A stretch of 64,000 nt of DNA, from positions 268,483 through 332,482 of the forward strand of contig NZ_FOLB01000004.1 in NCBI RefSeq assembly GCF_900112345.1. Reading direction: 5' to 3'. The position numbers and the translations under genes were made by a program. The DNA is from Nocardioides terrae. GTDB lineage: Bacteria; Actinomycetota; Actinomycetes; Propionibacteriales; Nocardioidaceae. The notes under the pieces are model-generated. The model worked only from the letters and a program-made list of their open reading frames with translations, had not been told where the DNA came from and made no database searches. Shown here in pieces: positions 25,817 to 35,432 of this stretch; the first letter of the stretch is position 1; the number at the start of each line of letters is the position of its first letter.

Positions 25817-26320
25817 TCAGAGCCCGGTCGCCAGCAGGGCGTCGAGCTTCTCGTAGCCCTGGACGACGCCCGACTCCATGCCGCTGGCCAGGATCATGTC
25901 CCGGGTCTCGAAGGAGTCCACGACGCTCGTCGTCACCATGCGGGTCCGGCCGTCGGGCAGCTCCTCGAGCGTGAGCGTCTCGAGCGCGACGCCGTCCGGC
26001 TCACCCTCCCAGGTGAACGTCTGCACCGCCCGCTCCGGCGCGCGCAGGTCGTGGAAGCTCCCGAAGAACCCGGTCGCGAAGTCGTCCTCGGACCCGTCGG
26101 CCCGCCTCGCGGTGTAGGCCCAGGAGCCGCCGCGGCGGAGGTCCCACTGGGTGATCTCCATCTTGACGTCGCGTGGGCCCATCCACCGGGCCACGAGGTC
26201 GGGCTCGGTCATCGCCCGCCAGACGAGCTCGCGCGGTGCGTCGAACTCGCGGGTGATGGTGATCGTCGGGACGTCCTTCGACGCGCCGATCTTCGTCTCC
26301 TGCTGGGTGGTCGTGGTCAT
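25817..26320 (-). CDS. SRPBCC/AHSA1-domain protein
   Basis: 167 residues, cytoplasmic START-like fold of the AHSA1 type: TITREFDAPRELVWRAMTEPDLVARWMGP at the N-terminus, WAYTARRADG in the middle, and SGMESGVVQGYEKLDALLA at the end. Usually a small hydrophobic-ligand-binding protein with no known reaction. ATG 26320 overlaps the arsR stop (ATGA); a longer in-frame reading upstream lies inside arsR and is rejected. The arsR-AHSA1 pair is a recurrent two-gene unit in actinobacteria. Confidence 0.86.
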   Translation of the reverse strand: MTTTTQQETKIGASKDVPTITITREFDAPRELVWRAMTEPDLVARWMGPRDVKMEITQWDLRRGGSWAYTARRADGSEDDFATGFFGSFHDLRAPERAVQTFTWEGEPDGVALETLTLEELPDGRTRMVTTSVVDSFETRDMILASGMESGVVQGYEKLDALLATGL

Positions 26321-26673
26321 GATGCGTCCTCTTCCCTTGTCGGGTGCTGGTCCTGCTGCAGTTCGTCGAGGACGGCGTCCAGGCGCTGGAACCGCTCCTC
26401 GGCACGTCGGCGGTAGCGCTCGAGCCACTTCGTCATCAGGTCGAACACCTCCGCCTCGAGGTGGACCGGGCGGCGCTGGGCCTCCCGCCGGCGCGACACC
26501 AGGCCGGCCTCCTCGAGCACCTTCAGGTGCTTGGAGACCGCCTGCAGGCTCACGGCGTAGGGCTCGGCCAGCTCGCCGACCCCGGCGTCCCCGTCGGTGA
26601 GGCGGGCCACCATGTCGCGCCGGATGGGGTCGGCCAGCGCCGCGAACACCTGGGAGAGCCTGTCGTCGTCCAT
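26317..26673 (-). CDS. ArsR-family winged-helix transcriptional regulator
   Basis: 118 residues. The helix-turn-helix region is FAALADPIRRDMVARLTDGDAGVGELAEPYAVSLQAVSKHLKVLEEAGLVSRRR (quoted in parts; recognition helix SLQAVSKHLKVL). No CxC metal site is visible, so it belongs to the non-metal-sensing group often paired with AHSA1 proteins. ATG 26673 has a GAGGAC ribosome site; a TTG at 26685 lies inside the operator. It probably represses its own operon and the divergent MBL gene via the two operators at 26682-26697 and 26729-26744. Confidence 0.88.
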   Translation of the reverse strand: MDDDRLSQVFAALADPIRRDMVARLTDGDAGVGELAEPYAVSLQAVSKHLKVLEEAGLVSRRREAQRRPVHLEAEVFDLMTKWLERYRRRAEERFQRLDAVLDELQQDQHPTREEDAS

Positions 26674-26681
26674 GTCCGTCC

Positions 26682-26697
26682 TCAACTCATCGGTTGA
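26682..26697. promoter_or_regulatory. ArsR-type operator 1
   Basis: TCAACTCATCGGTTGA, a palindrome with arms TCAAC/GTTGA, directly before the arsR ribosome site. Confidence 0.65.
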
Positions 26698-26728
26698 GTA
26701 CGACCGTAGATCTCGATGAGGACTCCAG

Positions 26729-26744
26729 TCAACCGATCAGTTGA
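26729..26744. promoter_or_regulatory. ArsR-type operator 2
   Basis: TCAACCGATCAGTTGA, near-perfect palindrome (one mismatch), 47 bp centre to centre from operator 1. It overlaps a TTGACT -35-like box on the minus strand. The pair flanks the divergent promoter region. Confidence 0.65.
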
Positions 26745-26759
26745 GAAAGGTGCAGGCAC

Positions 26760-26765
26760 TAGGCT
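26760..26765 (+). promoter_or_regulatory. -10 hexamer for the MBL-fold gene
   Basis: TAGGCT, 7 nt before the ATG at 26773; leaderless arrangement identical to that at 16925. Confidence 0.5.
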
Positions 26766-26772
26766 GACGAGC

Positions 26773-27411
26773 ATGCGAATCACCAAGTTCGGACACGCCT
26801 GCGTCCGGCTCGAGCACGACGGGACCACGCTGGTCATCGACCCCGGGATGTTCACCGAGCCCGAGGCGCTCGACGGCGCCGACGGGGTGCTCATCACCCA
26901 CGAGCACGCCGACCACTACCAGCCCGAGCTGCTCGCCCGCTCCGACGCGCCGGTCTTCACGATCGACGCGGTCGCCGCGAAGATCCGGGACGAGGCGCCC
27001 GACGTCGCCGAGCGCACCACGGTGGTCACGCCGGGGCAGTCCTTCGAAGTGGCCGGCGTCCCGGTCACCGCGACCGGTGAGCTGCACGCGGTCATCCACG
27101 AGGAGCTGCCCCGCTTCCACAACAGCGGCTACCGCATCGAGATGGGCGGTCAGCGGCTCTTCCACCCCGGCGACGCGATCACCGAGACCGACGTGGACGT
27201 CGACGTCCTCTTCGTGCCGGTCTCCGCGCCCTGGGCGGCGGCCCGCGAGCTGATCGACTATGCCCGCGCGGTGAAGGCGCCGCGCAACGTCGCGATCCAC
27301 GACCGCATCTACTCCGAGGTCGGCTCGGGCATCTTCGACTCGCAGATCAACCGGTTCCTGTCGCAGGCCGGCCAGGAGTACTTCCGACTCGCGGACGGGC
27401 AGGACCTCTGA
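26773..27411 (+). CDS. MBL-fold metal-dependent hydrolase (UlaG/UPF0173-like)
   Basis: 212 residues, cytoplasmic. Metallo-beta-lactamase fold: MRITKFGHACVRLEHDG, the metal motif ITHEHADHY (H43, H45, D47, H48), RLFHPGDA and NVAIHDRIYS for later metal ligands. Members of this group act on small phosphodiesters or lactones, but most are uncharacterised. ATG 26773 is behind a -10 hexamer; the longer in-frame start at 26716 would place the operator region inside the gene. Followed after 2 nt by the YciI gene. Confidence 0.87.
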   Translation: MRITKFGHACVRLEHDGTTLVIDPGMFTEPEALDGADGVLITHEHADHYQPELLARSDAPVFTIDAVAAKIRDEAPDVAERTTVVTPGQSFEVAGVPVTATGELHAVIHEELPRFHNSGYRIEMGGQRLFHPGDAITETDVDVDVLFVPVSAPWAAARELIDYARAVKAPRNVAIHDRIYSEVGSGIFDSQINRFLSQAGQEYFRLADGQDL

Positions 27412-27413
27412 CC

Positions 27414-27695
27414 ATGTCGCTCTACGCCGTCACCTACGTCTACTCGCCCGACACCGAGGCGCTCGACCGGCTCCGGCCGGAGCACCGCGCGTTCCTCGCC
27501 GACCAGGACGGCCTGCTGCTCTCCGGCCCGACCGACGACAACGGCGCCCTCATCGTCTGGGAGGGCAAGTCGGTCGCCGAGATCGAGGAGACCCTCGACG
27601 AGGACCCGTTCTGGACCGCCGGCCTCATCACCGAGCGGGTGGTGGTCGGGTGGAACCCGATCCTCGGCCCGTGGCGCGAGACCCTCGACCTCTGA
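27414..27695 (+). CDS. YciI family protein
   Basis: 93 residues, ferredoxin-like alpha/beta fold of the YciI/YCII group: LYAVTYVYSPDTEALDRLRPEHRAFLA, then LLLSGPTDDNGALIVWEG and DEDPFWTAGLITERVVVGWNPILG. The His-Asp pair of this family (H in PEHR, D in DEDPF) is present. Function unknown. ATG 27414, probably co-transcribed with the MBL-fold gene. A strong hairpin follows. Confidence 0.87.
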   Translation: MSLYAVTYVYSPDTEALDRLRPEHRAFLADQDGLLLSGPTDDNGALIVWEGKSVAEIEETLDEDPFWTAGLITERVVVGWNPILGPWRETLDL

Positions 27696-27702
27696 GTGGG
27701 GT

Positions 27703-27736
27703 CGGCTGAGCCGGTTCAGCTGAGCCGGCTCAGCCG
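27703..27736. terminator. Bidirectional terminator hairpin between YciI gene and menF
   Basis: CGGCTGAGCCGG (27703-27714) and CCGGCTCAGCCG (27725-27736), 12-bp perfect stem, 10-nt loop. The right arm contains the stop codon of the minus-strand isochorismate synthase gene. Confidence 0.75.
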
Positions 27737-28965
27737 CCGAGCGCGTCCCTGACCGGGACGAGCTTGGCCTGCGACTCGGCGAGCTCCGACGCGGGGTCGG
27801 ACGAGCCGACCACGCCGCAGCCGGCGAAGAGTCGCACGGTCGGACCGGAGACCAGGGCGGAGCGCAGCGCGATGCCCCACTCGCCGTCGCCGGACGCGTC
27901 CATCCAGCCGACCGGCGCGGCGTAGCGGTCGCGCGACATCTGCTCCAGCTCGGCGATCAGCGTCACGGCCCGGTCGCGCGGGGTCCCGCCGACGGCCGCC
28001 GAGGGGTGCAGCGCGGCGGCGAGCTCGAGCGAGGTGATGCCGTCGTGCACGACGCCGGTGACGTCGGTGGCCAGGTGCATCACGTTGGGCAGGTGCAGGA
28101 CGAACGGCGCCTCGGGGACGTTCATCGACGAGCAGTGCGGCTCGAGCGCGTCGGCGACCGACCGGACGGCGTACTCGTGCTCCTCGAGGTCCTTCGACGA
28201 CCGCGAGAGTGCGCCCGCCAGCTCGGCGTCGCGGGTCTCGTCGCCGGTGCGGCGGATGGTGCCGGCCAGCACGCGCGAGGTGACCAGGCCGCGCTCGCGG
28301 CGCACGAGGAGCTCGGGGGTGGCACCGAAGAGGCCGTCGACGTGGAACGTCCAGCACATCGGGTACGACGACGCGAGCTGCGCGAGCGGCCAGCGGACGT
28401 CGACGGTCTCGCTGGCGGTGGCCAGCAGGTCGCGGGCGAGCACGACCTTCTCGAGCCGGCCGTCCTCGATCCGGGCGACGGCCTCGGCCACGGCGCTCAT
28501 CCACTGCTCGCCGTCGAGCGCGCCGTCGGCGTAGGTCACCCCCATCGGGCGGGCGGGGGGCTCCGCGCGCGTCAGGGGCGGTGCGTCGAGGCTCGACCCG
28601 CGGCCGACGGTGGTCACCCAGGCGATGTCGCCGCGCCGCCCGACCACCACCGACGGGACGGTCAGCACCGAGGAGACGGCGGCGTCGTCGGCGAAGGCGA
28701 AGGAGCCGAACGCGATCAGCCCGGCGCCCGGCTCGCCGACCTCGTCGGTGACGTCGGCGTGACCGACGAGCTCGGTCCACCACTTGACGCCGTCGGCGAA
28801 GCGGGTCGGCCCCGTCGTACGGATGGAGGCCGCCGAACCCCAGCCCACCAGGCCCTCGCCGCGCCGGACCCAGGACAGCGGGGCGTCGGTGGGGAGGAGC
28901 GAGATCAGGTCGGCCGCGGCCTCTGCCGGCACGGCCACGGTGCGGGCGACGAGAGCGGACTGCAC
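27730..28965 (-). CDS. menF: Isochorismate synthase
   Basis: 411 residues, chorismate-utilising enzyme family; converts chorismate to isochorismate for MenD. Diagnostic segments: LEKVVLARDLLA, RVLAGTIRRTGDETRDAEL (Mg2+ Glu region), SSKDLEEHEYAVRSV, LHPSAAVGGTPRDRAV and RLFAGCGVVGSSDPASELAE. An entC-type role for a siderophore cannot be excluded by sequence, but the men neighbours favour menaquinone. GTG 28965 lies 6 nt after TAATGT (minus strand), so leaderless. Confidence 0.9.
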   Translation of the reverse strand: MQSALVARTVAVPAEAAADLISLLPTDAPLSWVRRGEGLVGWGSAASIRTTGPTRFADGVKWWTELVGHADVTDEVGEPGAGLIAFGSFAFADDAAVSSVLTVPSVVVGRRGDIAWVTTVGRGSSLDAPPLTRAEPPARPMGVTYADGALDGEQWMSAVAEAVARIEDGRLEKVVLARDLLATASETVDVRWPLAQLASSYPMCWTFHVDGLFGATPELLVRRERGLVTSRVLAGTIRRTGDETRDAELAGALSRSSKDLEEHEYAVRSVADALEPHCSSMNVPEAPFVLHLPNVMHLATDVTGVVHDGITSLELAAALHPSAAVGGTPRDRAVTLIAELEQMSRDRYAAPVGWMDASGDGEWGIALRSALVSGPTVRLFAGCGVVGSSDPASELAESQAKLVPVRDALGG

Positions 28966-28971
28966 CGCCTC

Positions 28972-28977
28972 ACATTA
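28972..28977 (-). promoter_or_regulatory. -10 hexamer for menF
   Basis: TAATGT on the minus strand, 6 nt before the GTG at 28965; leaderless arrangement. Confidence 0.5.
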
Positions 28978-29014
28978 GCCGTACGCCGATGAGGATCGTG
29001 CTTGGGGGAGCCGG

Positions 29015-29020
29015 TAGCGT
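29015..29020 (+). promoter_or_regulatory. -10 hexamer for the gene at 29029
   Basis: TAGCGT, 8 nt before the GTG at 29029; the same hexamer precedes menE. Confidence 0.45.
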
Positions 29021-29028
29021 GGCCGCCC

Positions 29029-29622
29029 GTGAGCAACCGACGTGTCGTCCTGCCCGGGGTCATCCTCGGCGTCTTCGTGCTGGCGCTGGCCGCCGTCTTC
29101 GCCATCGTGCTGCCGAAGATCAGCGGCGAGTCGGACGACATCTCGCTGCCGGACCGGCTGCCGGGTGGCTACACCGCGACCGACCTGGCCTCGGCCTACA
29201 AGGACGCGCCCGGCGCGACCGACGACAAGGTCCAGCAGGCGTCGGCCAGCGAACGCTCGACCCGCTCCTACGGCGACAAGATGCTGAAGAAGGCCGGCGT
29301 GGTCGGGGTGACCCGCAACTACGTCAACAAGGACCTCTCCTCGCCGCTGGTCGTCCAGGCCTTCCGGGCCGAGGGCGGCGCGTTCGCGCCCTTCCAGTTC
29401 TCCGACCCGAAGACCGCCCAGGGCGGCAACGTGCAGACGCTCGTCCGCAAGGGCGACGTGCTCTGCATCCAGAACGGCTCGGCCGACGCCCAGGGCACCG
29501 TCCAGAACGCCTACGTCGAGTGCCAGAAGTCCGAGCACGGCCTGACCGTCCAGGTCACCAGCCCGCTCGCGCTGGAGAAGGCCGTCGCCGTCGTCAACGA
29601 TGTCTTCGACGAAGTCGCCTGA
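29029..29622 (+). CDS. Membrane-anchored protein of unknown function upstream of menG
   Basis: 197 residues: a single N-terminal membrane helix ([24 protein letters not shown], residues ~7-30) and an extracytoplasmic domain of about 160 residues with two cysteines (VLCIQNGS and VECQKS) that could form a disulfide. No family recognised. GTG 29029 is preferred to an in-frame ATG at 29002 because the -10 hexamer sits just before it. It ends 4 nt before menG, so the two share a transcript; a link to quinone metabolism is only suggested by this. Confidence 0.75.
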   Translation: MSNRRVVLPGVILGVFVLALAAVFAIVLPKISGESDDISLPDRLPGGYTATDLASAYKDAPGATDDKVQQASASERSTRSYGDKMLKKAGVVGVTRNYVNKDLSSPLVVQAFRAEGGAFAPFQFSDPKTAQGGNVQTLVRKGDVLCIQNGSADAQGTVQNAYVECQKSEHGLTVQVTSPLALEKAVAVVNDVFDEVA

Positions 29623-29626
29623 CGCC

Positions 29627-30316
29627 ATGACCAGGGCCGAGCTCGACAAGCAGCCGGGCGACGTCCGTCGCATGTTCGACGCGGTCGCCCGCCGCTACGA
29701 CCTCACCAACGACGTCCTCTCGCTCGGGCAGGACCGCCGCTGGCGCCGTGAGGTGTACGACGCCGTCGCACCGCAGCCGGGCGAGATGGTGCTCGACCTG
29801 GCGGCCGGGACCGGCACCTCCTCGCAGCCCTTCGCCGACGCGGGCGCCATGGTGGTGCCCTGCGACTTCTCCCTCGGCATGCTGACGGTGGGCAAGAAGG
29901 CGAAGCCGGCCCTGCCGTTCACGGCCGGTGACGGGACGCGGCTGCCCTTCGCCGACGCGACCTTCGACGCCGTCACGATCTCCTTCGGGCTGCGCAACAT
30001 CGTCGACCCCCTCGCGGGCCTCACCGAGCTGCGCCGCGTCACCAAGCCCGGCGGCCGGCTGGTGGTCTGCGAGTTCAGCCACCCGACCAACCGCGCCTTC
30101 CGCACCGTCTACATGGAGTACCTCATGAAGACGCTGCCCCGGGTCGCCCGCGCCGTCTCGTCCGCGCCCGACGCCTACGTCTACCTGGCCGAGTCGATCC
30201 GCGCCTGGCCCGACCAGGAGGGCCTGGCCCGGATGATCCGAGAGGCCGGCTGGATCCACCCGCAGTGGCGCAACCTCTCCAGCGGCGTCGTCGCGCTGCA
30301 CCGCGCCACCGCCTGA
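29627..30316 (+). CDS. menG: Demethylmenaquinone methyltransferase
   Basis: 229-residue SAM-dependent methyltransferase of the UbiE/MenG family, last step of menaquinone synthesis. Motifs: [45 protein letters not shown] (SAM loop), [11 protein letters not shown] and [16 protein letters not shown] 29627 is 4 nt after the previous stop; an ATG at 29600 is in frame and would overlap by 23 nt. A strong hairpin follows at 30341. Confidence 0.94.
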   Translation: MTRAELDKQPGDVRRMFDAVARRYDLTNDVLSLGQDRRWRREVYDAVAPQPGEMVLDLAAGTGTSSQPFADAGAMVVPCDFSLGMLTVGKKAKPALPFTAGDGTRLPFADATFDAVTISFGLRNIVDPLAGLTELRRVTKPGGRLVVCEFSHPTNRAFRTVYMEYLMKTLPRVARAVSSAPDAYVYLAESIRAWPDQEGLARMIREAGWIHPQWRNLSSGVVALHRATA

Positions 30317-30340
30317 GGCACGTCGCCGACGCTGACGACG

Positions 30341-30375
30341 CGGTGGAAAGGCGCACCGGGTGCGCATTTCCACCG
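30341..30375 (+). terminator. Terminator hairpin after menG
   Basis: CGGTGGAAA-G-GCGCAC pairs with GTGCGC-A-TTTCCACCG around a 3-nt loop; about 15 bp with one internal mismatch, 24 nt after the menG stop. Confidence 0.75.
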
Positions 30376-30448
30376 TGCTCGTAGCGACCTCGCGGAGAGC
30401 CCTGCAGGCAAGGGGGGACCCGCGCGTGACGCCGTGCCCGCAGAGTGG

Positions 30449-30495
30449 TAGGAATACCCGAAGGGCCTTTGTGATCCAGTTCACAAGATCACAAA
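30449..30495 (+). promoter_or_regulatory. nuo promoter and Rex operator
   Basis: GTGACG (30426-30431) and TAGGAA (30449-30454), 17 nt apart, are a plausible promoter. Downstream, 30469-30486 reads TTGTGATCCAGTTCACAA, 15 of 18 matches to the Rex consensus with both half-sites good. It is nested in an inverted repeat TTTGTGAT (30468-30475) / ATCACAAA (30488-30495). Rex here would act as a block just after the transcription start, derepressing complex I when NADH is high. Confidence 0.82.
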
Positions 30496-30504
30496 CGCGG
30501 GCAA

Positions 30505-30894
30505 GTGAACCTCGAGGGCTGGAAGGACGTCCTGGTGCACCTCTACACACCGGTGCTGGTGCTGATGGCACTCGCGACGCTGTTCGCGGTGGGCTCGGTG
30601 GTGATGTCGAGCCAAGTCGGCCCGAAGCGCTACAACCGAGCCAAGCTGGACTCCTACGAGTGCGGCATCGAGCCGACGCCGCACCCCATCGGAGGCGGCC
30701 GCTTCCCGGTGAAGTACTACATCACCGCGATGCTCTTCATCGTCTTCGACATCGAGATCATCTTCCTCTACCCGTTCGCGGTCTACTTCGACTCGCTCCG
30801 CTTCTTCGGGCTGGTCGAGATGGCCATCTTCATCGCCACCGTCTTCCTCGCGTTCGCCTACGTGTGGAAGCGCGGCGGGCTCGACTGGGACTGA
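30505..30894 (+). CDS. nuoA: NADH-quinone oxidoreductase subunit A
   Basis: 129 residues, membrane subunit of complex I with three helices. Conserved [35 protein letters not shown] (helix 2 with acidic residues) and WKRGGLDWD at the end. GTG 30505 is a few bases behind the Rex operator with only a weak ribosome site. First gene of a complete 14-gene nuo operon. Confidence 0.95.
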   Translation: MNLEGWKDVLVHLYTPVLVLMALATLFAVGSVVMSSQVGPKRYNRAKLDSYECGIEPTPHPIGGGRFPVKYYITAMLFIVFDIEIIFLYPFAVYFDSLRFFGLVEMAIFIATVFLAFAYVWKRGGLDWD

Positions 30895-30904
30895 GAGCAA
30901 CCAC

Positions 30905-31459
30905 ATGGGCATCGAAGAGAAGCTGCCGTCGGGGGTCCTCCTCACGACCGTCGAGGGCGTCGCCGGCTACATGCGCAAGGCCAGCTTCTGGCCGGCCACC
31001 TTCGGCCTGGCCTGCTGCGCCATCGAGATGATGACGTCCGGCGGGCCGAAGTACGACCTCGCGCGGTTCGGCATGGAGGTCTTCCGGGCCAGCCCGCGCC
31101 AGGCCGACCTGATGATCGTCGCCGGCCGGGTCAGCCAGAAGATGGCGCCGGTCCTGCGCCAGATCTACGACCAGATGCCCGAGCCCAAGTGGGTGCTGGC
31201 GATGGGCGTGTGCGCGTCCTCCGGCGGCATGTTCAACAACTACGCGATCGTCCAGGGCGTCGACCACGTCGTCCCCGTCGACATGTACCTCCCCGGCTGT
31301 CCGCCCCGCCCGGAGATGCTCATCGACGCGATCCTCAAGCTGCACGACCAGGTCCAGCACAGCAAGCTCGGCGTCAACCGCGTCAAGGAGATCGAGCAGC
31401 AGGAGAACGACGCCCTTGCGGCGCTCCCGACCTCCAACATGAAGGGGCTGCTGCGATGA
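30905..31459 (+). CDS. nuoB: NADH-quinone oxidoreductase subunit B
   Basis: 184 residues, peripheral subunit that binds Fe-S cluster N2 next to the quinone site. Cluster cysteines in [22 protein letters not shown] and [10 protein letters not shown]. The C-terminal tail is longer than in E. coli. ATG 30905; the stop overlaps nuoC (ATGA). Confidence 0.96.
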   Translation: MGIEEKLPSGVLLTTVEGVAGYMRKASFWPATFGLACCAIEMMTSGGPKYDLARFGMEVFRASPRQADLMIVAGRVSQKMAPVLRQIYDQMPEPKWVLAMGVCASSGGMFNNYAIVQGVDHVVPVDMYLPGCPPRPEMLIDAILKLHDQVQHSKLGVNRVKEIEQQENDALAALPTSNMKGLLR

Positions 31460-32151
31460 CGGAGAGCAACGTCCCCGACAACCGGCCCGACAACGTCCCG
31501 GACGAGACGCCGGAGCTGGTCGCCGAGGGCCAGGAGCAGATCGGCACCCGCGAGGGGATGTTCGGCGTCCGGGGCACCGGCGACACGTCCGGCTTCGGCG
31601 GCCTGGTCCGGCCGGTCCTCTTCCCGGCGCCGGCCAAGGCGCCGTACGGCGGCTGGTACGACGAGGTCGCCGGCGCGTTGGAGGCGGCCGAGCCGAGCGT
31701 GGTCATCGACCGCGGCGAGATCACCTTCCACGTGCGCCGCGAGGACCTGGTGACCGTGGCGCGGATCCTGCGCGACAAGCTGAGCTTCGAGTTCTGCTCC
31801 GGTGTCAACGGGGTGCACTACCCCGAGGACGCCGGCAAGGAGCTGCACGCGGTCTACCACCTGCTCTCGATGACCCACAACCGCCGGATCCGGCTGGAGA
31901 CGAGCGCCCCCGACGCCGACCCGCACCTGCCGAGCCTGGTGTCGGTCTACCCGACGCTCGACTGGCACGAGCGGGAGACCTACGACATGTTCGGGCTGGT
32001 CTTCGACGGCCACCCGGCCCTCACCCGCATCCTCATGCCCGACGACTGGCCGGGCCACCCGCAGCGCAAGGACTACCCGCTCGGCGGCATCCCGGTGGAG
32101 TACAAGGGCGCGTCCATCCCGCCGCCGGACACGCGGAGGAGCTACTCATGA
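31456..32151 (+). CDS. nuoC: NADH-quinone oxidoreductase subunit C
   Basis: 231 residues. An acidic, Pro-rich N-terminal extension (about residues 1-40) precedes the conserved 30-kDa subunit domain: [23 protein letters not shown] and [41 protein letters not shown]. Part of the hydrophilic arm connecting to NuoD. ATG 31456 overlaps the nuoB stop; its stop overlaps nuoD. Confidence 0.95.
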   Translation: MTESNVPDNRPDNVPDETPELVAEGQEQIGTREGMFGVRGTGDTSGFGGLVRPVLFPAPAKAPYGGWYDEVAGALEAAEPSVVIDRGEITFHVRREDLVTVARILRDKLSFEFCSGVNGVHYPEDAGKELHAVYHLLSMTHNRRIRLETSAPDADPHLPSLVSVYPTLDWHERETYDMFGLVFDGHPALTRILMPDDWPGHPQRKDYPLGGIPVEYKGASIPPPDTRRSYS

Positions 32152-33479
32152 CCACCACGAACGACTACGGCTTCGACACCTCCGAGGGCCGCGTCTTCAC
32201 GGTCTCCGGGCAGGACTGGGACCAGCTCACCGACCAGCTCGGTGAGGCCGCCGACGAGCGCATCGTCGTCAACATGGGTCCGCAGCACCCGTCGACCCAC
32301 GGCGTGCTGCGGCTCATCCTCGAGCTCGAGGGCGAGACGGTCACCGAGGCCCGCGCGGGCATCGGCTACCTGCACACCGGCATCGAGAAGAACATGGAGT
32401 ACCGCTCCTGGGTGCAGGGCGTCACGTTCTGCACCCGGATGGACTACCTCGCGCCGCTGCACAACGAGGCGACGTACTCCCTCGGCGTCGAGCGGCTCCT
32501 CGGCATCGAGGACGACGTGCCGGAGAAGGCGCAGGTCATGCGCGTCCTCCTCATGGAGCTCAACCGGATCTCCTCGCACCTGGTCGCCATCGCGACCGGC
32601 GGCATGGAGATCGGTGCGCTGACCGTGATGACGATCGGCTTCCGCGAGCGCGAGCTGGTGCTGGACCTCTTCGAGCTGATCACCGGGCTGCGCATGAACC
32701 ACGCGTTCATCCGCCCCGGCGGCGTCGCGCAGGACCTCCCGCCCGGTGCGCTGGAGGAGATCCGCGGCTTCGTCGAGCTGATGAAGAAGCGCCTGCCGGA
32801 GTACGCCGACCTCTGCAACGCCAACCCGATCTTCCGCGCCCGCCTGGAGAACGTCGGCGTGCTCGACCTCGAGGGCTGTGTCGCCCTCGGCCTCACCGGC
32901 CCCGTCCTCCGCTCGACCGGCTATCCGTGGGACCTGCGCAAGACGCAGCCCTACTGCGGCTACGAGGACTACGAGTTCGACGTCCAGACCTGGGACACCG
33001 CCGACGCCTACGGCCGCTTCCGGATCAGGCTGGGCGAGATGTGGGAGTCGCTGCGCATCGTGGAGCAGGCCGCCGACCGGCTGGCCAAGCTCGAGGGCGC
33101 GCCCATCATGGTCGCCGACAAGAAGATCGCCTGGCCCTCGCAGCTGGCGATCGGGTCCGACGGCATGGGCAACAGCCTCGACCACATCCGCCACATCATG
33201 GGGGAGTCGATGGAGGCGCTGATCCACCACTTCAAGCTGGTGACCGAGGGCTTCCGCGTCCCGGCCGGCCAGGCCTACGTGCCGATCGAGGGGCCGCGCG
33301 GCGAGCTCGGCGCCCACATCGTCTCCGACGGCGGCACCCGCCCCTACCGGGTCCACTTCCGCGACCCGTCCTTCACGAACCTGCAGGCGACCAGCGTGAT
33401 GAGCGAGGGCGGCATGGTCGCCGACGTCATCGTCGCGATCGCCTCCATCGACCCCGTGATGGGAGGAGTCGACAGATGA
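32148..33479 (+). CDS. nuoD: NADH-quinone oxidoreductase subunit D
   Basis: 443 residues, 49-kDa subunit homologue forming the quinone site with NuoB. Conserved [15 protein letters not shown] (with the quinone-region histidine), [22 protein letters not shown]-type segment and the C-terminal [12 protein letters not shown] 32148; overlaps on both sides by 4 nt. Confidence 0.96.
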   Translation: MTTTNDYGFDTSEGRVFTVSGQDWDQLTDQLGEAADERIVVNMGPQHPSTHGVLRLILELEGETVTEARAGIGYLHTGIEKNMEYRSWVQGVTFCTRMDYLAPLHNEATYSLGVERLLGIEDDVPEKAQVMRVLLMELNRISSHLVAIATGGMEIGALTVMTIGFRERELVLDLFELITGLRMNHAFIRPGGVAQDLPPGALEEIRGFVELMKKRLPEYADLCNANPIFRARLENVGVLDLEGCVALGLTGPVLRSTGYPWDLRKTQPYCGYEDYEFDVQTWDTADAYGRFRIRLGEMWESLRIVEQAADRLAKLEGAPIMVADKKIAWPSQLAIGSDGMGNSLDHIRHIMGESMEALIHHFKLVTEGFRVPAGQAYVPIEGPRGELGAHIVSDGGTRPYRVHFRDPSFTNLQATSVMSEGGMVADVIVAIASIDPVMGGVDR

Positions 33480-34120
33480 GCATCGACCAGTCGACGTACG
33501 ACGAGCTGAGGGAGATCGCCGCCCGCTACCCGCAGGCGCGCAGCGGCCTGCTGCCGATGCTCCACCTGGTGCAGAGCGTCGAGGGTCGGGTGACGCCCGA
33601 GGGCATCCAGGCGTGCGCGGACGTGCTCGGCCTCACCGAGGCCGAGGTCAGCGGCGTCGCGACGTTCTACACGATGTACAAGCGGCGCCCGGTCGGCGAC
33701 TACCTCGTCGGCGTCTGCACCAACACGCTGTGTGCGGTGATGGGCGGCGACGCGATCTTCGAGCGGCTCAAGGACCACCTCGACGTCGGCAACGACGAGA
33801 CGACGGCCGACGGGAAGATCACCCTGGAGCACGTCGAGTGCAACGCGGCCTGCGACTACGCGCCGGTCGTGATGGTCAACTGGGAGTTCGTCGACAACCA
33901 GACCCCGTCCTCGGCCGTGGAGCTCGTCGACGACCTGCGCAACGGCGTCGAGCGACACTCCACCCGCGGCCCGCGGCTGTGCACCTGGCGCCAGGCGGAG
34001 CGGGTCCTGGCCGGCTTCAACGACGGCCTCGCCGACGAGGGCCCCTCGGCCGGGGCGCCGTCGCTCGCCGGCCTGACGATCGCCAACGAGAACGACTGGA
34101 AGGCGCCGTCCGGTGACTGA
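33476..34120 (+). CDS. nuoE: NADH-quinone oxidoreductase subunit E
   Basis: 214 residues with a thioredoxin-like domain holding the [2Fe-2S] cluster N1a: cysteines in [13 protein letters not shown] and [13 protein letters not shown]. Residues beyond ~165 are an extension rich in Ala, Ser and Pro. ATG 33476. The stop overlaps the nuoF GTG by 8 nt. Confidence 0.95.
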   Translation: MSIDQSTYDELREIAARYPQARSGLLPMLHLVQSVEGRVTPEGIQACADVLGLTEAEVSGVATFYTMYKRRPVGDYLVGVCTNTLCAVMGGDAIFERLKDHLDVGNDETTADGKITLEHVECNAACDYAPVVMVNWEFVDNQTPSSAVELVDDLRNGVERHSTRGPRLCTWRQAERVLAGFNDGLADEGPSAGAPSLAGLTIANENDWKAPSGD

Positions 34121-35432
34121 CACCTTGACCCCCGTCCTCACCGCCAACTGGGCCGACGACCGTTCCTGGACCCTGCCGTCGTACGCCGCCCGGGGCGGCT
34201 ACGCCGCGCTTGACAAGGCGCTGGGCATGGCCCCGGACGAGGTGATCACCGCCGTCAAGGACGCCGGCCTGCGGGGCCGCGGCGGCGCCGGCTTCCCGAC
34301 CGGCATGAAGTGGTCGTTCATCCCGCAGGACAACCCGAACCCGAAGTACCTCGTCGTCAACGCCGACGAGTCCGAGCCCGGGACGTGCAAGGACATCCCG
34401 CTGATGATGGCCTCGCCGCACACGCTCGTCGAGGGCGTGATCATCAGCTCCTACGCGATCCGCGCCAAGGTCGCCTTCATCTACGTCCGCGGCGAGGTGC
34501 TCCACGTGATCCGCCGCCTGCAGGCGGCCGTCGCGGAGGCCTACGCGGCCGGCCACCTCGGCCAGAACATCCACGGGTCGGGCTACGACCTCGACCTCGT
34601 GGTGCACGCGGGCGCGGGCGCCTACATCTGTGGTGAGGAGACGGCGCTGCTCGACTCCCTCGAGGGCCGTCGCGGCCAGCCGCGGCTGCGCCCGCCGTTC
34701 CCGGCGGTCGAGGGTCTCTACGCGAGCCCGACGGTGATCAACAACGCCGAGTCGATCGCCTCGGTGCCGTCGATCATCGCCAACGGCCCCGGCTGGTTCG
34801 CCGGCATGGGCACGGAGAAGTCCAACGGCTTCGGGATCTTCTCGCTCTCCGGCCACGTCACCCGGCCGGGCCAGTACGAAGCGCCGCTCGGGATCACCCT
34901 GCGCCAGCTGCTCGACCTCGCCGGCGGCGTCCGCGAGGCGCCCAATGGGCAGGCACGGGAGCTGAAGTTCTGGACCCCCGGCGGGTCGTCGACGCCGCTG
35001 TTCACGGCCGAGCACCTCGACGTACCCCTCGACTTCGAGTCCGTCGGCGCGGCCGGCTCCATGCTCGGCACCCGCGCGCTGCAGATCTTCGACGAGACCG
35101 TCTGCGTCGTCCGGGCCGTGCTGCGCTGGACGGAGTTCTACAAGCACGAGTCGTGCGGCAAGTGCACGCCGTGCCGCGAGGGCACGTGGTGGCTGGTCCA
35201 GGTCCTCGCCCGGCTGGAGGCCGGGCAGGGCAGCGCCGAGGACCTCGACCTGCTGCTCGACCAGTGCGACAACATCCTGGGCCGCTCGTTCTGCGCCCTC
35301 GGTGACGGTGCCACCAGCCCGATCACCAGCTCCATCAAGTACTTCCGGGACGAGTACCTCGCCCACCTCGAGCAGGGCGGCTGCCCGTTCGACCCCGCGA
35401 AGTCGACGCTCTTCGAGGAGGTGCCCGCATGA
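34113..35432 (+). CDS. nuoF: NADH-quinone oxidoreductase subunit F
   Basis: 439 residues, binds NADH, FMN and [4Fe-4S] N3. [16 protein letters not shown] is the nucleotide-binding glycine stretch, [16 protein letters not shown] contributes to FMN binding, and [12 protein letters not shown] plus a later cysteine ([13 protein letters not shown]) bind N3. GTG 34113 is used; conserved sequence begins soon after. Confidence 0.96.
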   Translation: MTDTLTPVLTANWADDRSWTLPSYAARGGYAALDKALGMAPDEVITAVKDAGLRGRGGAGFPTGMKWSFIPQDNPNPKYLVVNADESEPGTCKDIPLMMASPHTLVEGVIISSYAIRAKVAFIYVRGEVLHVIRRLQAAVAEAYAAGHLGQNIHGSGYDLDLVVHAGAGAYICGEETALLDSLEGRRGQPRLRPPFPAVEGLYASPTVINNAESIASVPSIIANGPGWFAGMGTEKSNGFGIFSLSGHVTRPGQYEAPLGITLRQLLDLAGGVREAPNGQARELKFWTPGGSSTPLFTAEHLDVPLDFESVGAAGSMLGTRALQIFDETVCVVRAVLRWTEFYKHESCGKCTPCREGTWWLVQVLARLEAGQGSAEDLDLLLDQCDNILGRSFCALGDGATSPITSSIKYFRDEYLAHLEQGGCPFDPAKSTLFEEVPA

